Made by a program: the position numbers and the translations under genes
Shown: positions 21,787 through 32,568 of the stretch, piece by piece
Layout of the letters: each line of letters begins with the position of its first letter
Numbering within the stretch: position 1 is the stretch's first letter
Notes under the pieces: model-generated
Database searches by the model: none
What the model saw: only the letters and a program-made list of their open reading frames with translations
What the model was told of the DNA's origin: nothing
Assembly: GCA_008704415.1 (NCBI GenBank)
Contig: VXIS01000269.1
Span: 1-64,000, forward strand
Reading direction: 5' to 3'
DNA: 64,000 bases
Source of the DNA: Sphaerosporella brunnea
Lineage: Eukaryota; Ascomycota; Pezizomycetes; Pezizales; Pyronemataceae

Positions 21787-23580
21787 CGTAGAGACCCTGG
21801 CGGCGGATCAGATATGCGGTAGTGGCGCAAGCCCTCGGTGTGCGGCGGCTCATTCGACGCTCCTAACTAACCCGCAACGAACGTCGCTGCTCCAATTCGC
21901 CGGCCAACAACGACTGCTCCGACACCACGCTCAACATGCACGCTTTCAGCGCATGCCTCGCGTCTGTCAGCTAAACACCGCGGTAACGAACGATGCCCGC
22001 TCCGAACGTTCAGCTCGCGTTTTGTGCACTGACACCCCACCAGGGATACCATCTCTACACGAGGCCGCGGCGGGGATCGAGGTGATTGATTCTTGGTTTG
22101 AGCGCGACGGGTGCTGTAACTCCGGTACCACTTGCCGCGGCAATGTGATCACGTTGCGGCGATTGATAATCAAGGCACGCGGCTGCTCGCTCGGATTCAG
22201 TATTTACGGCGGCCTTCACTTCGGCGGCGTTGATTTCCTTTCCTGTCGTTTACGAAACACCACCGTGTGGAGGCAACAGCCAATGCTTCAATCAACGCAT
22301 CACGGTACAGCTGCAGACTGAAGAGAGGAGTGTGGATGGTCGGTGCGGGGCTGGTGGAGGAAGTGGTCGAAAGGAACCAGCTTTTGCCTTGACAACGATG
22401 ACCCGAAATGGCGGCCTGCTGTTGTTCTCGTCCGGTTTTCGATGGCAGTTGGTGGAATACGCGTGGCTGGGGGTGTTACCTACATTTTCACGAAACAGCC
22501 TGTCGTCCCTCGCCTCTGGCTGGTGCGTGGTGTTCGCAGAGTCTGGATTGCAGGACCATCTGCGATGTGGAACGAAGAGTAGGCCGTCCCGACGCGCTGC
22601 GATGTAGGTGGTTTGTCATTGCGATCGTGAATACCTCGTTCTTTGTTTCCGACACTGCCACTGGCAAAAAATGTGGCACGTCCTATCTCTCCGATTTCCC
22701 AAATCCGGCACCCTCGGTTTCGTGGGTATGCAGCGCACACCGAAACATGTAGCGTGCAACGGGTATCACGGTTGCGTGTGCATCAGTGGCGATATCACAC
22801 ACACTTCTCATCCCAGCGCTGCTCGCAGTCGGCGTCCGCGATACCATAAAAGCGGCCAGTGCTTGTCCCGCAAGCCGATGATACCTTGCGCCGACCGACG
22901 TCGGAACACGATCAAGCCGATCCCCGGCGTCAACATGAGCCCTTCCTCGACGCGTGAGCCGCCAGATCGAAGCGTTTGAACTCCATCCGGCTCAAGGGCA
23001 GGCACGCCGCGCAATCAGCGACGGCGAAAGCCATCACGCTGGCGAAACGCCAAGATGTACCCACCGCTCGAGCTGCCAGTCGCGATTTTTGTTTGCACGG
23101 AATCCATGCTGGCCGGGATCAACTTGGCAGGTGTACACCAGCATCGACCGCGATCGCTGCCTGGGTAGGAATGGCAATCGTTGCGCCTGATCTCGGTCCC
23201 CGTCGCGCGCGGCTTCTGGAGACGGTTATCGCTGAAAGAGGATTTGCTACTCGCGATACGGTCCGGTGGCTTGGGTCGCATTCGTGTGGCTCCACAGGGA
23301 TCCTTCAACGCCACGCTTCCGTGGTTTTGTCCACACCGTCGTCTCCCTATCATCCCTCACTCGCTCACTCCTGCGCTGTGCGCAAAATACTCCCTGCGTC
23401 AGGCTTACCGAAAATGCGGTGAGTGCTCGACCATGATGATCCGCGTGTGCGCATCAGCGCGGTTATGCAGCCTTCAACCGCGCCACGTACAAGCCCTCGG
23501 CCGGTGACGACGCTGGACAGCGGGCAGAGATGTGTCACCATGGCATCAGAACCTGAGCATGTCGCTGGGAATGTCACGAT
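21787..23580. other. No recognised gene
   Basis: Several overlapping frames of 60-150 residues occur on both strands, none with a domain I know. The frame at 22976-23422 is Ala/Arg-rich and likely a chance product of GC-rich sequence. Confidence 0.45.
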
Positions 23581-23582
23581 GT

Positions 23583-24010
23583 GTAATCTTGGTGTTATCT
23601 TTGCGCATAATGGCTTGAACAGCTGATCGCGCAAGTAATCTTGGTGTTATCTTGGGGGAACCTTGGCGTTATGTGGTGCACACCTCATCACGCGCATTAT
23701 TGAGTTGCGTACGTAATCTTGGCGTCATGGCTGTCACAGACCGTCACTCGCATGTAATCTTGGCGTAACGTGGTTCACATAGCGTCAACTCGCATGTAAT
23801 GTTGGCGTCATGGCTTTCACGTATCGTCACTCGCGGGCTTTCTTGGCCTAATGCGTTTCACAGATCGTCACTCACATGTAACCTTGGCGTAACCTTGGCC
23901 TAATCTTTACGGAATAGCTGTCACATCTCATCACTCGCATGCTTTCACAGCATAATCGTCTCGTAACGTCTTGCACAGCCCATCGCTCGCATGTAATCTG
24001 CTTGGAATCG
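23583..24010 (+). repeat. Degenerate minisatellite, about 41-bp period
   Basis: Imperfect tandem units of the form GTAATCTTGGCGT ... TTCACA ... CGTCACTCGCAT start near 23583, 23635, 23713, 23754, 23796, 23837, 23878, 23938 and 23994. Four consecutive spacings are 41-42 bases; the others are stretched by indels. Units vary at many sites, so the array is old. No gene is nearby. Confidence 0.85.
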
Positions 24011-25927
24011 CGTAATCCACAGCACAATCCATCACCCGAGTACCATCTCAACGTCGTCTCCAACCTAGCCATACTCTTCGCTGTGCTCTGCGCTGGTTTA
24101 TCACACTGCAACGTGGTTCCGAAATTGCTAAGGTTCTGCACAAGAAAAGTTCTGCAAACGAACTGGCGTCGCCAATACAGAAAACACACATCATCCAGGA
24201 TCAGTGCAGCGAGAATAGCGATTGGCACATTCCAGTCTGCTCGCCGCTACTGTCTATCGGAGTAGGAAAATGTATCCCGATCTGTAGTATTACAGAAAAC
24301 CGGTACTTGATCATTCCCTGCGACTCGCAGCCGGGGTTTTCAATCACGCCGCATCCCTCTACTGAAGCCGGGCGGGCGGGCGGGCCATCTTTTGAGATCG
24401 TTGGCTGCTTGGGAAGATTGTTACGCACGATTGGGCTGGACGCAATGCCATCTTCTGCCGGGGAAGGGAACCTGGAAAACCAACGCATTATTTATTGCTG
24501 TTTGCGGACCGTACCCGTGTCGCTCTGCTGGGCCTTGTCGCAACCGAAGTAGAAGCTTGAGCGCAGAGTCGACGATGTTTCTGAAAACGTTTCTGGCGAT
24601 GCTACCAACTACCACGTCTAGAAGACCCAAATACAAAGCTAGCAACGGCGCGGACAAGGACACAAGCAAAGCACAACCTTTGCCGTCTTCGTGCTCCGTC
24701 CTCATTCGGCCAGCTTCGTTCCTCCACTTGATCTTCATACCCCTCATCCTAGCCTTCGAACAGCTACAGCGACATGCAGCGGGTGGGCGGGAGCGAACGA
24801 GCACCCTGTGTGGTGAGAAACAGAAGCGGCGGCGTGGCCGGACGCTTAAGTTCCAGCATCCACTACGGTGCAGTGTCTCTGTTGCTGGCCCACGGCTCAC
24901 TGTGGCATGTTGCTTCTCCTTCCAGGCTAAAGGCCCGTGGAATATGTTGGCGTTCTCTTGAACGTATCGATTGCACGAACTACGGTGTCAACCTGGCCAA
25001 GACCGGTCAGGAGTTTACGATTGCTACAGAACCAAGCAGTACTGTCCGGCGTTCAAGATGTGCGCTGCGTGTTTTGCAAGTCGAAGCTGTTCTTGCGTGC
25101 CAATTGATGTTCGTTCTTACAGACCAAAAAAAACGCCCCTTATCCTCCTCCGAATGTAATTGACACGAGTGGGGCAAGATTGCATTCAATGGCAACCTGG
25201 ATGTTGTGTATGAGATATCAATAGCAAAACACACCTGCCGGTTGCCATCATACTCGGTGCGCTGGAAACTCACTGTTAGGTTATTCTGCAGTGGCACTAC
25301 ATGTGAATGCGCCGAGATGTCCAAAGACCATCTGTGCGAGTCGACAGAGCGCCGAGAGGAACAGGGAATGCGGGTACAGCACCGATACACCGCAGCGGAA
25401 GTAGTGGCACCAGCCGCCTGTTCCTACGGCTTCGGCGAATGAGCGCCCTGATCGGAGATATCTCGCGACACAGACTCAAAGGTGGTGCTAGTGGCGATAG
25501 GATGCCGGATAACAGCACAAGACAGCAATCTTCGCCGTCTCCAACTGCAGCGATCGCCATAACCCAAAAACTACCTGGCGCGCAGGAGAGCCTGGTTTCC
25601 ACTTCTGCCATCGAATCGGATTTCCAACACTGACCTGCCCACCGACGGCGTGGTTGAATGCGCCTGTGGTATTGCGAGACGCATCCCGAGTTGCATGATA
25701 CACTTCCGGACCCTCGACGCTTCCCGTTAATGAGCTGCACGTCCAGCAACGCAGCGCCAATCCCTTGTTGTGCACGAAGGTACATGCCGGGGCCGCTGTG
25801 GCAGGTGCTGACGCTGCTGAAGTACAGCGCCACGTCGGCTGTTTCTGGCGTGGGTGTCAGGGCGAGCAGAAGTGGTAGTGGTGGTGGTATCGGGGGAAAC
25901 AGGGTGGCCCTTAGACTCTCCGCGGCA
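24011..25927. other. No recognised gene
   Basis: Frames are present on both strands (for example 24421-24900 minus, with a hydrophobic run ALLVSLSAPLLALYLGLL, and 25297-25995 minus) but overlap each other and match nothing I know. I see no promoter or splice pattern that would choose between them. Confidence 0.45.
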
Positions 25928-25950
25928 GCTTGCACCAGTGTTGTCAGTAG

Positions 25951-26055
25951 CCAGCCAGCCCGGCCGGCTGCGTCGGGCTGCGTCGGGCTGATCAAAAAGC
26001 CCGGCTGGCTGTTTGGGCTGTATTACGGCGGGCCGGCTGTTGGGCTGGCTGCGAA
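25951..26055. promoter_or_regulatory. Left subterminal GGCTG repeat array of the hAT
   Basis: About ten GGCTG or CAGCC pentamers, many as GCCGGGCTG or CAGCCCGGC, are packed into roughly 100 bases directly inside the left terminus, in both orientations. Clustered short subterminal motifs are the usual transposase-binding sites in hAT elements. The binding role here is inferred. Confidence 0.65.
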
Positions 26056-26129
26056 CTCCAGCGTCAGCAAACGCTTAAGAAAAAAGGTCAAGTGAATTGA
26101 ATCAGCTCTCTAGAAAAAAAAATAAAAAA

Positions 26130-28646
26130 TTATACGTCCCAGGATGAAATCATCCCCACTGCATCCCAGTGGCGCAAACACTCCAGCGCCTCAACAATCT
26201 CGCAATCAAGGCGCGCCCTACGCTCAGAAAGAGTGAGCTTCGCGCTACTAAATATACGTTCTACCTCAGCTGACATTGCAGGCACTGATAGAATCTCTAG
26301 AGCCATTGTTGCTAGCCGAGGATATCTGTATTTCTTCGCCTTCCAATAGGATAAGAGATCGAAAATACTATTATCTGGTGGTTCACGGCACCAACGCTCG
26401 TATTCATCAAGAGGTTTTTTATCTTGACCTGCGGCAAGTGTAATTTGCTCTGCTTGAGACTTAGATTTGCGTGTTGGAGGACGTCCACGCTTCACCTTGC
26501 CACTAACTCTCGCATTTTGAGGTGACCCAGCATTGGAAGTCAAGGGGGCGTCCTGGTGAGAATCAAACATTAACGCATAGAGATAGTCATTGTTTGAGGG
26601 AGCCGTTCCTGAAGTGGAAACATTTTCTGCAGCATCTTCTCCCTTGTACTGCATTTGCCACAAAGCTTGAACCGCTGCTTTGGCATTATCAAGCCATTCC
26701 TCATGGTTATTAGGATGCTCTCTCTTTGCCATAGATTGCAGGTAATCCCACTTCCATTTGGGGTCCAGAACTACGGCTGCAAGGTAGACTGGATTTTTGC
26801 TGAGGATTTCCGTGTATTTGTCAATGTGATCCAGTCCATTACCAATAGAGGTCATGACAATCTGATAAGTCTCTTTCAGCGTAGGAATTTCGGCTCCCTT
26901 GGAGACACACCGGACTTCAAATTCTAGAAGCTTTTTTTTGAGACCTTGTAACGTTGGAATCACTTCGCATAAAGTACCATATTGGCCCTGTAAGGCACGG
27001 CCCTCTAAAGCCAACGTGGCATTGTAGAATGGTGCTAGTACCAAATGGATTTCCTTTAAAACGGACCAGTCCTGTGATGATAGCGTGTCCTCCTCAAGAT
27101 CAGAAGTTGTGGAGACAAAGAAGTTCACCACGTTCTGCAGTAGTAATGCACGTGATAACATTGCATAGCTTGAATTCCATCGCGTATCATTTTCGGCCAC
27201 CAGAAGTAGATCATTTGCTGATGTAGCCTTGTCTTGATGTATTTCAAGGAACCGCTGAATACGTTGTGGTGAACCCCGCACGTAAGTTACAATGTTTCGG
27301 AGTCTTCCAAGGGGTCCCGCTTTGCGCCAGGCCGCAATATGTTTGCGCTCTGCTTCAATAGCGCGGGCTTCACCGTCCTCATCTGTCTCCTCGTTTCCAA
27401 TATCGATATTGACTCCTTTGCCAAATAGAATACGACGGGCTACCAAGTTGAAGATGTGGCCAACACAATGCAGCCGCCGTTCACTAGCCACAAAGGGCTG
27501 CATGCTGCGTAGGTCATCTGCTGGTGGCTGCATCTTATCCCAATGTTTTTCCAGATGATCAAGGGCTGTTGTATTTGAAGAGGCATTGTCCAGCATAAAG
27601 TACCCAAGTTTTGTGTCAAGCCCAGCGGTATGAACAAGCTCCCAAAATATCGCCTCAATGTTTGCTCCGCTGTGGGCCCCACGGATCTCCTTCATGCCAA
27701 GGAGTGTATCACGCTTCACAAAGTCACCAGACTGTGTTCCGCCTTCCAGCCAATGTGCAACAATGCCAAGGATTGCCTTGTTGTTTGGTGACGTCCAGAG
27801 ATCAAAGCTCCAGTTGATCCGAAAAGGTGACGCCTGTAGTCTCTGCAGAATGAGACTTCGTTGCCGTAAATACACTGCATCGATCCACTGGTTGACTGTG
27901 TTGTGCGTTGGCAGAAGGTCATCCACCCTGGGATTCAGTAGACTGCAGAACTTCTTGAATTTTGCATGCTCCACATGTAGAAAGCTTACATGGGCACAAA
28001 CAATCCATTCGCACAGTGCGCTCTTGAATGCTCGAAGATTTAGCTCCTGATTCTCTACCTTTGCAACACTGGTCTCCTCTAGAAGATTGAGACGGCGGCC
28101 ATCCTTTCCAATAAAGTGATCCTTTAAAAGATGCTGACTCGCCTTGTCAGTTGAGCATCCAGTAATCTTGTACTCCTGTGGAGGGTCGGCGCCACTGGCA
28201 TCGCCTTTGCACTCGCTGCAGCGCCACCATTCGATGCCCTCTCGCTGAAATTTTACACCATATAGGTATATATGGGATGTTAACGGCCTCTTTTTAGATC
28301 CCCTCCCTTCAGTAGGTGTTCCGGTGATTTTGCTCTCCTTTCTACCGCGCTTCTGACTGCGTTTTGGTTGTTCTGGAGCTTCAATATTTGCTTCCGCACT
28401 TTCCTCCAACTCAGGGTCCACTGGCAGGAACGAGGAGCCATCAGGTGGGTCTGGGGTTTCTGACAGATGTGAAGCTTGAGACTCTTGAGAATTCACTCTT
28501 GAATCATAATCTGATTGAATGCGCATAGGTGTATAGCAAGACATGATGGTATCCCAGAATCGGTAGTTGATGGTCAGACAATCACCGTTGATAGACAGGC
28601 AGGTTGGGGGGTGTTTGATTCCCGCCTCACTGACGAGCACTCGCAT
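26130..28646 (-). CDS. hAT family transposase
   Basis: An 838-codon open frame coding for the enzyme that cuts and re-inserts the element. Residues 1-130 are acidic and disordered. A BED-like zinc finger follows at about 145-195 (WWRCSECKG ... HLLKDH, C-x2-C and H-x4-H), which would bind the termini. The RNase H-like core begins near INWSFDLWTSPNNKAILG (first catalytic Asp) and includes GYFMLDNASSNTTALDHL and the conserved NDTRWNSSYAML. The C-terminal dimerisation domain is complete: DLLSYWKAKKYRYPRLATMA, then LSVPAMSAEVERIFSSAK and LTLSERRARL. Length and domain order are normal for the family. A later Met (MSCYTPMRIQ, about residue 35) could be the true start. No frameshift or stop is seen. 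A relic of a related gene lies at 19040-19560. Confidence 0.97.
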   Translation of the reverse strand: MRVLVSEAGIKHPPTCLSINGDCLTINYRFWDTIMSCYTPMRIQSDYDSRVNSQESQASHLSETPDPPDGSSFLPVDPELEESAEANIEAPEQPKRSQKRGRKESKITGTPTEGRGSKKRPLTSHIYLYGVKFQREGIEWWRCSECKGDASGADPPQEYKITGCSTDKASQHLLKDHFIGKDGRRLNLLEETSVAKVENQELNLRAFKSALCEWIVCAHVSFLHVEHAKFKKFCSLLNPRVDDLLPTHNTVNQWIDAVYLRQRSLILQRLQASPFRINWSFDLWTSPNNKAILGIVAHWLEGGTQSGDFVKRDTLLGMKEIRGAHSGANIEAIFWELVHTAGLDTKLGYFMLDNASSNTTALDHLEKHWDKMQPPADDLRSMQPFVASERRLHCVGHIFNLVARRILFGKGVNIDIGNEETDEDGEARAIEAERKHIAAWRKAGPLGRLRNIVTYVRGSPQRIQRFLEIHQDKATSANDLLLVAENDTRWNSSYAMLSRALLLQNVVNFFVSTTSDLEEDTLSSQDWSVLKEIHLVLAPFYNATLALEGRALQGQYGTLCEVIPTLQGLKKKLLEFEVRCVSKGAEIPTLKETYQIVMTSIGNGLDHIDKYTEILSKNPVYLAAVVLDPKWKWDYLQSMAKREHPNNHEEWLDNAKAAVQALWQMQYKGEDAAENVSTSGTAPSNNDYLYALMFDSHQDAPLTSNAGSPQNARVSGKVKRGRPPTRKSKSQAEQITLAAGQDKKPLDEYERWCREPPDNSIFDLLSYWKAKKYRYPRLATMALEILSVPAMSAEVERIFSSAKLTLSERRARLDCEIVEALECLRHWDAVGMISSWDV

Positions 28647-28759
28647 TTAATGGCGGGATACCCATCAGCACGATGCCACTAGGTACTGCAGCAATGGAGG
28701 GTTTAGGTTGGATGGGGGGGTCATTTCTAGAGGATGCTTGATCTCGCGTGGTTCCTTGC

Positions 28760-28866
28760 CAGCCGGGCTGCAGCCGGGCTGCGTGGGCTGTTTCCTGGGC
28801 TGATTAAACAGCCGGCCGGGCTGGCTGCTTAACGCAGCCGGCCCGATCAGCCCAGGCTGTTTGGGC
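28760..28866. promoter_or_regulatory. Right subterminal GGCTG repeat array of the hAT
   Basis: The counterpart at the other end, on the side of the transposase start codon. It again contains about ten GGCTG/CAGCC motifs (CAGCCGGGCTG twice in a row, then CAGCCGGCCGGGCTGGCTG). It lies 115-220 bases upstream of the start codon, so it may overlap the gene's promoter and allow the transposase to repress itself. That last point is speculation. Confidence 0.6.
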
Positions 28867-28892
28867 CGGCTACTGACAACACTGGCTTGCAC

Positions 28893-31775
28893 GGCGGACG
28901 CGTGTGCTTGCACGTGAACCAGCGCGAGGATTTGCGGGATGTCTTAGAGCTGGGTTCGCTAGTGGAAGGGGATGGGAGGTGCTGGTAATCTAGGAGGGGT
29001 ACTAAGGTTATAGAGCATAAGAATCGTTGCCATGCTGCGCTGCATGGTGATGACTAACAGGACTGCTGCCAAAACCGGATCAAATTGCGAGTTGATGTAT
29101 CGATTCCGTTGCTGCGAAAATGGACGCTTTTCTCGTAGTTTATCGAACAGTCACAGCAACTGCGCGCCAACGATCTCGATCAACAGAGGCAACCGCAACC
29201 AGCACCTAAACTCTTTGCGAAAGCGCCAAACAACAGCTTTAACTCGTCGCCGCATTGTCTGCGAGCCGCTACAGAGTGGCTTTCGAATAGCAATCCGAGC
29301 TGGTTAGCTAGAACACAATTTGCAGTGTCGGGACCCCGCAAATTGGTGAGGCATGTTTCTGTGCGAGGTGGTCTGCTGTTGGAGGCTGCAGACTCTTCTG
29401 CAGGTTGTCGTTGGCAGGTAGTAGGTTTGTGGCTGATGATGATGCATTATTAGTTGTCGTTAGCGGTGTGCTGTCCTTGCTGCCAATGCAATGCGTGGAT
29501 GTCAGTATTCAATCGGTCCCAGATTGCGGGAATAAATCAATTCCGGTGATCCACTGTGGTCTCGCTGTGGCCGCCTAGTCGGTCAGAAGTGTGACATCGA
29601 TGAAATCGACAGATCCCATGGCGCAAGGTGGATACCGTCCCTACAGTGAACCAGGTACGGCATCCCTACGTATGTGTTTCATCCTGCCTGGGAGATAATT
29701 ATTTAGGCCGGCCTTGCGGTCTACACACACGACTGTTGATAGGCAGGGTAGACTGCCGACCTTCTGGCCAATTTTGGTGGTAGGACGGCCTGCACGGTAG
29801 CCAGAATCTTAGTGTCAATAACCCAGGTTTCATGACTCTCCTGTAGTTCCACAAGCGAACCTTAGGGTTAGCGAATCTTGATACGTTCGGGTTGGGAAAG
29901 GGCAAGACAGCCACGAAACAGGATTTACTGTGCTTAAGAATCGACTCGGCCCCCAGGCTTTCGGAGGAAATAAAGTCTCTGGGCAATGACCTTTACGGCT
30001 TTATTGACAAAGCGGGAGGTCAGCCGTATCGCGCAGATAGTGAAAATGCCATCGAATGTATGCCATGCACCGCTACATTTCCCCTCAATGTGCACTGGAG
30101 CGGCGTCGCAAGCCCACAGCGTGTCAGAGTGAGCTCGTTAGTATCGTTGCAGCTTCTTTGGTCCTGCCGGTGGGTCCAGGGCGCCACGTCCCGCTAAACG
30201 GGCCCGGATGGCCTCACATAATGATTGGGTACGTACACAAGGTCCAATGTTGGTTGTACAACTGAGGGTGCGTACCGCAAATGCAAGCTTGAGCACGACT
30301 TCCTCGCGGGATTTTTCGCCTATAGCCCCGGTCAAAGCCTGCAGGAGTCTTTTCTATCATGAGGAGTATCCGAGATGTGAACCGAGAGCGGGCACATCAT
30401 GAATTGACGCCACCTAGCCCGTGCACACTCGAGGCAGTTTGGGGCGTGAAACTGTGCAATTCTCGTCACCTTCTTGTGCTCTGGTAGAGGTACGTCTGCG
30501 TCGTCGGTTACCTGCCCCAACTCTGGAATGCTGTTTCTCCTTCGAATCCCAGCGGTTTCCGTCAACAGTGTTGTGGAAACAGATGCGACTCTTGATTCGT
30601 TGTATCAGGTAAAGGTCAAAGGTGATCATTCGTTGGATCAGGCCAAGATCAAAGGTGATGATGGCTGAAGAGCCTTACATACGGCACGCGCGCGCATTTC
30701 ATCTACGGGATCACAGCTGACTCCCAGTACCAAACAATGCCCACCATCCTGATCCTTCCCCCGAACCTTGGCTACGGTTCATGCTTGGCCTGCTCGCAGG
30801 ACAACATCAGCTTCGCCCTGCACCGCTCTCTATGTGCTCGCAACAGCCTACGCATTGTCGGTACAGCAGCCCGCAATTCTCAGCCAGGTCACGCTTGGGC
30901 GGCATTAGTTGCATTTCGGGACCGTGAAAACGTGCACCGTGCTACCGAAGGCTGTTGCGGCAAATCCGAAACTGCCCAGACCCATCGGCCAGCCCTGCGA
31001 GGCGTAGTTACTTCCGCATCGAATGCCATACCTTCCACAGGCGCTGGGTGGCTGAATGGGTATGTCCGTCCAACACGTTATCGGTTCACTATTACAGCGA
31101 AAACAGAGCAAAGCACTTACGAAACTCTGCAACGCGTTCCATGGCAGCACAGGTTGGGGGATCATCGAAAGGTGGATGAGTTGCGCGGCCCTGTTGGGCC
31201 TCTCGCGTCGTCAGTTGCTCATACATGTCAAGACAGTATGTCCGGTGGCGACAGTGGGGCGGGTTTGGCTGCTCAAAACGCCGGATTCATTTCTCAATTC
31301 ATACGCCGGGTGGCTGGCGCGGCGCTACATATGCTGTTCCCATTGTACGAGTATGGACGATAATCACCGCACTGGTGTTTCACCGATTATCATGATGTCC
31401 CAATTGGGGGCAGGCACATACAGTTTTACCGACAAAGAGGTCGCCCACAGCAAGCCAGAGTACAGGTTGTTTGCCAAGGCACGCCAACCAGCTTGGTCAA
31501 TTGCATTCAGACAATCCTGAATAGAGGAGCCGTTCAGTAGGGCAAATAGCGGTCACACATCCGGGTACCGCCCTGCAGTGCGTTCAATAGTTCACCCACA
31601 AAGCCCAGGCTGTCATGCTGGCAGCCAAAATAGGCCAGCTGCGCTTGCTCTTTCATCAACCCGTGCTTCGTACGTGGGCTGGCCGGCTGTCGGCTGCGTC
31701 TTTGTATGTACAAGTGGCGAATTCTTGCAGAGTGATAACCAGTTAAGCAACGCTTTTTCATTGCTGTCGTCAAAA
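28893..31775. other. No recognised gene
   Basis: Frames such as 29892-30197 (plus; EEIKSLGNDLYGFIDKAG) and 30737-31363 (plus) have protein-like passages but no family I know, and other frames on both strands compete. Around 31660-31700 a GC-rich patch (GGGCTGGCCGGCTGTCGGCT) resembles the subterminal arrays of the complete hAT and may be another relic end. Confidence 0.45.
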
Positions 31776-32327
31776 ATGATATCTAATTCGCCATCGGCCG
31801 TAGTTTCACATGACCCCCCCTCCGGGGTCTTGGCCGAGATCGGCCTCGACCACAGCGTGTCGCCGCACATCTACCACTTGATGCAGATGTGCAGGAGCAT
31901 GCACAACACCTTCCACAGCCAGCTGTACAGCACCGCCGTCGGCGACCGCCACCTCCTCCAGTTCGTGTTGACGCTCAACCACTCCGCCGTCGACCGCCTC
32001 CTGGCCACGGTAGGGTCAGCTGTCGAGCTCCCCTTCCACTGGGAGTGCGACCACGGAGTCGTCGAGTTCACGTAGATGGTCTATGTGGCCATCCAACTCA
32101 AGGACGAGGGTATGGTCGAGCTCCTGGGTGGCGCGGGATGCCGGCTGGAGCTCGTGCGCATCAACCCCCTCGCGGCGGAGGCAACGGGGCTCGCAAGGCT
32201 CCGGGTGGAGCACGGCGTCCAGGTCCGTCCCACCGGCGCGCACTTTGGTTACGAGTGGATGCTCGACGGCTGCCCTACCGACCGCCCCATCGTTTGTGTT
32301 GCCCGGATCATGGGCCAAAGACGGTAA
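31776..32327 (+). pseudogene. F-box/ankyrin-like gene relic 1
   Basis: From the ATG the frame reads SPSAVVSHDPPSGVLAEI, then GLDHSVSPHIYHLMQMCRSM and NTFHSQLYSTAVGDRHLLQF. This resembles the N-terminus of fungal F-box/ankyrin proteins (a leucine-rich box ending in a cysteine, then a first LY). It passes an in-frame TAG at 32073-32075 and continues MVYVAIQLKDEGMVELLGGA, GCRLELVRINPLA, close to an ankyrin repeat (A-x-x-G-x-x-x-x-V-x-x-L-L-x-x-G-A). It ends at TAA. F-box/ankyrin proteins are adaptors for ubiquitin ligases, expanded in many fungi. The GC-rich codon use stands out from the flanks. The stop and the missing further repeats make it a pseudogene or a fragment. Confidence 0.45.
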
Positions 32328-32468
32328 AAACCCAGAGCACTTAGCTTTGTACCTTCAATAGATCACATCAACCTACGTTCCTGATAGGTCTGCTGCGCGA
32401 AACTTATAGTCAACACATAGATTCTGTGTCTTACGATTGAGTCGCGTCCTAACCACCAAACCACCATC

Positions 32469-32568
32469 ATAGCGTCAACCCCCCCGCATTCCGGGCGTTG
32501 CCAACTGAAACTCTCCTGGACATCGGCGAGCTCCTTTCGTTGCGCGGCCGCAGCGCTCTAACGTCAGT
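32469..32568 (+). pseudogene. F-box of a second F-box/ankyrin gene (5' exon part)
   Basis: The plus strand reads AFRALPTETLLDIGELLSLR followed by GRSALTSV, which is a good F-box beginning (LPxExLLxIxxxLxxRxxxALxxx). Just upstream, ATAGCGTCAACCCCCCC could be a decayed ATG start plus an extra C in the C-run. The reading stops at 32568, where a long-TIR element begins. Ankyrin repeats continue on the other side of the element at 34384, so the two pieces are probably one gene. Confidence 0.55.

Larger units (their letters stand above)
25936..28884 (-). mobile_element. Complete hAT DNA transposon with TIRs and 8-bp duplication
   Basis: A 2,949-bp element with inverted termini CAGTGTTGTCAGTAGCC at the left and GGCTACTGACAACACTG at the right (perfect over 17 bases). 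The exact 8-bp duplication GCTTGCAC flanks it at 25928-25935 and 28885-28892. Just inside each end lie about 100 bases packed with GGCTG and CAGCC motifs (25951-26055 and 28760-28866), which resemble the subterminal transposase-binding arrays known from hAT elements such as Ac. A single uninterrupted transposase gene fills the middle. Intact ends, a perfect duplication and an open gene suggest a recent, possibly still mobile insertion. Confidence 0.97.

Noticed and set aside
23583..24010. CRISPR-like array
   Set aside because: Units are degenerate throughout with no unique spacers, and the context is eukaryotic; it is a minisatellite.
25297..25995. 232-codon minus-strand frame ending near the hAT as a gene
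   Set aside because: Its start lies inside the hAT terminus and GC-rich array, and two other frames over the same bases are equally open.
31660..31700. A further hAT terminus
   Set aside because: Only the GC-rich word pattern is present, with no CAGTGTTGTC-type end or duplication.
32395..32470. tRNA-like A-box on the minus strand (TGGTTTGGTGGTTAGGACGC)
   Set aside because: No T-arm GTTCRANNC at the right distance and no pairing acceptor stem, so neither a tRNA nor a clear SINE.
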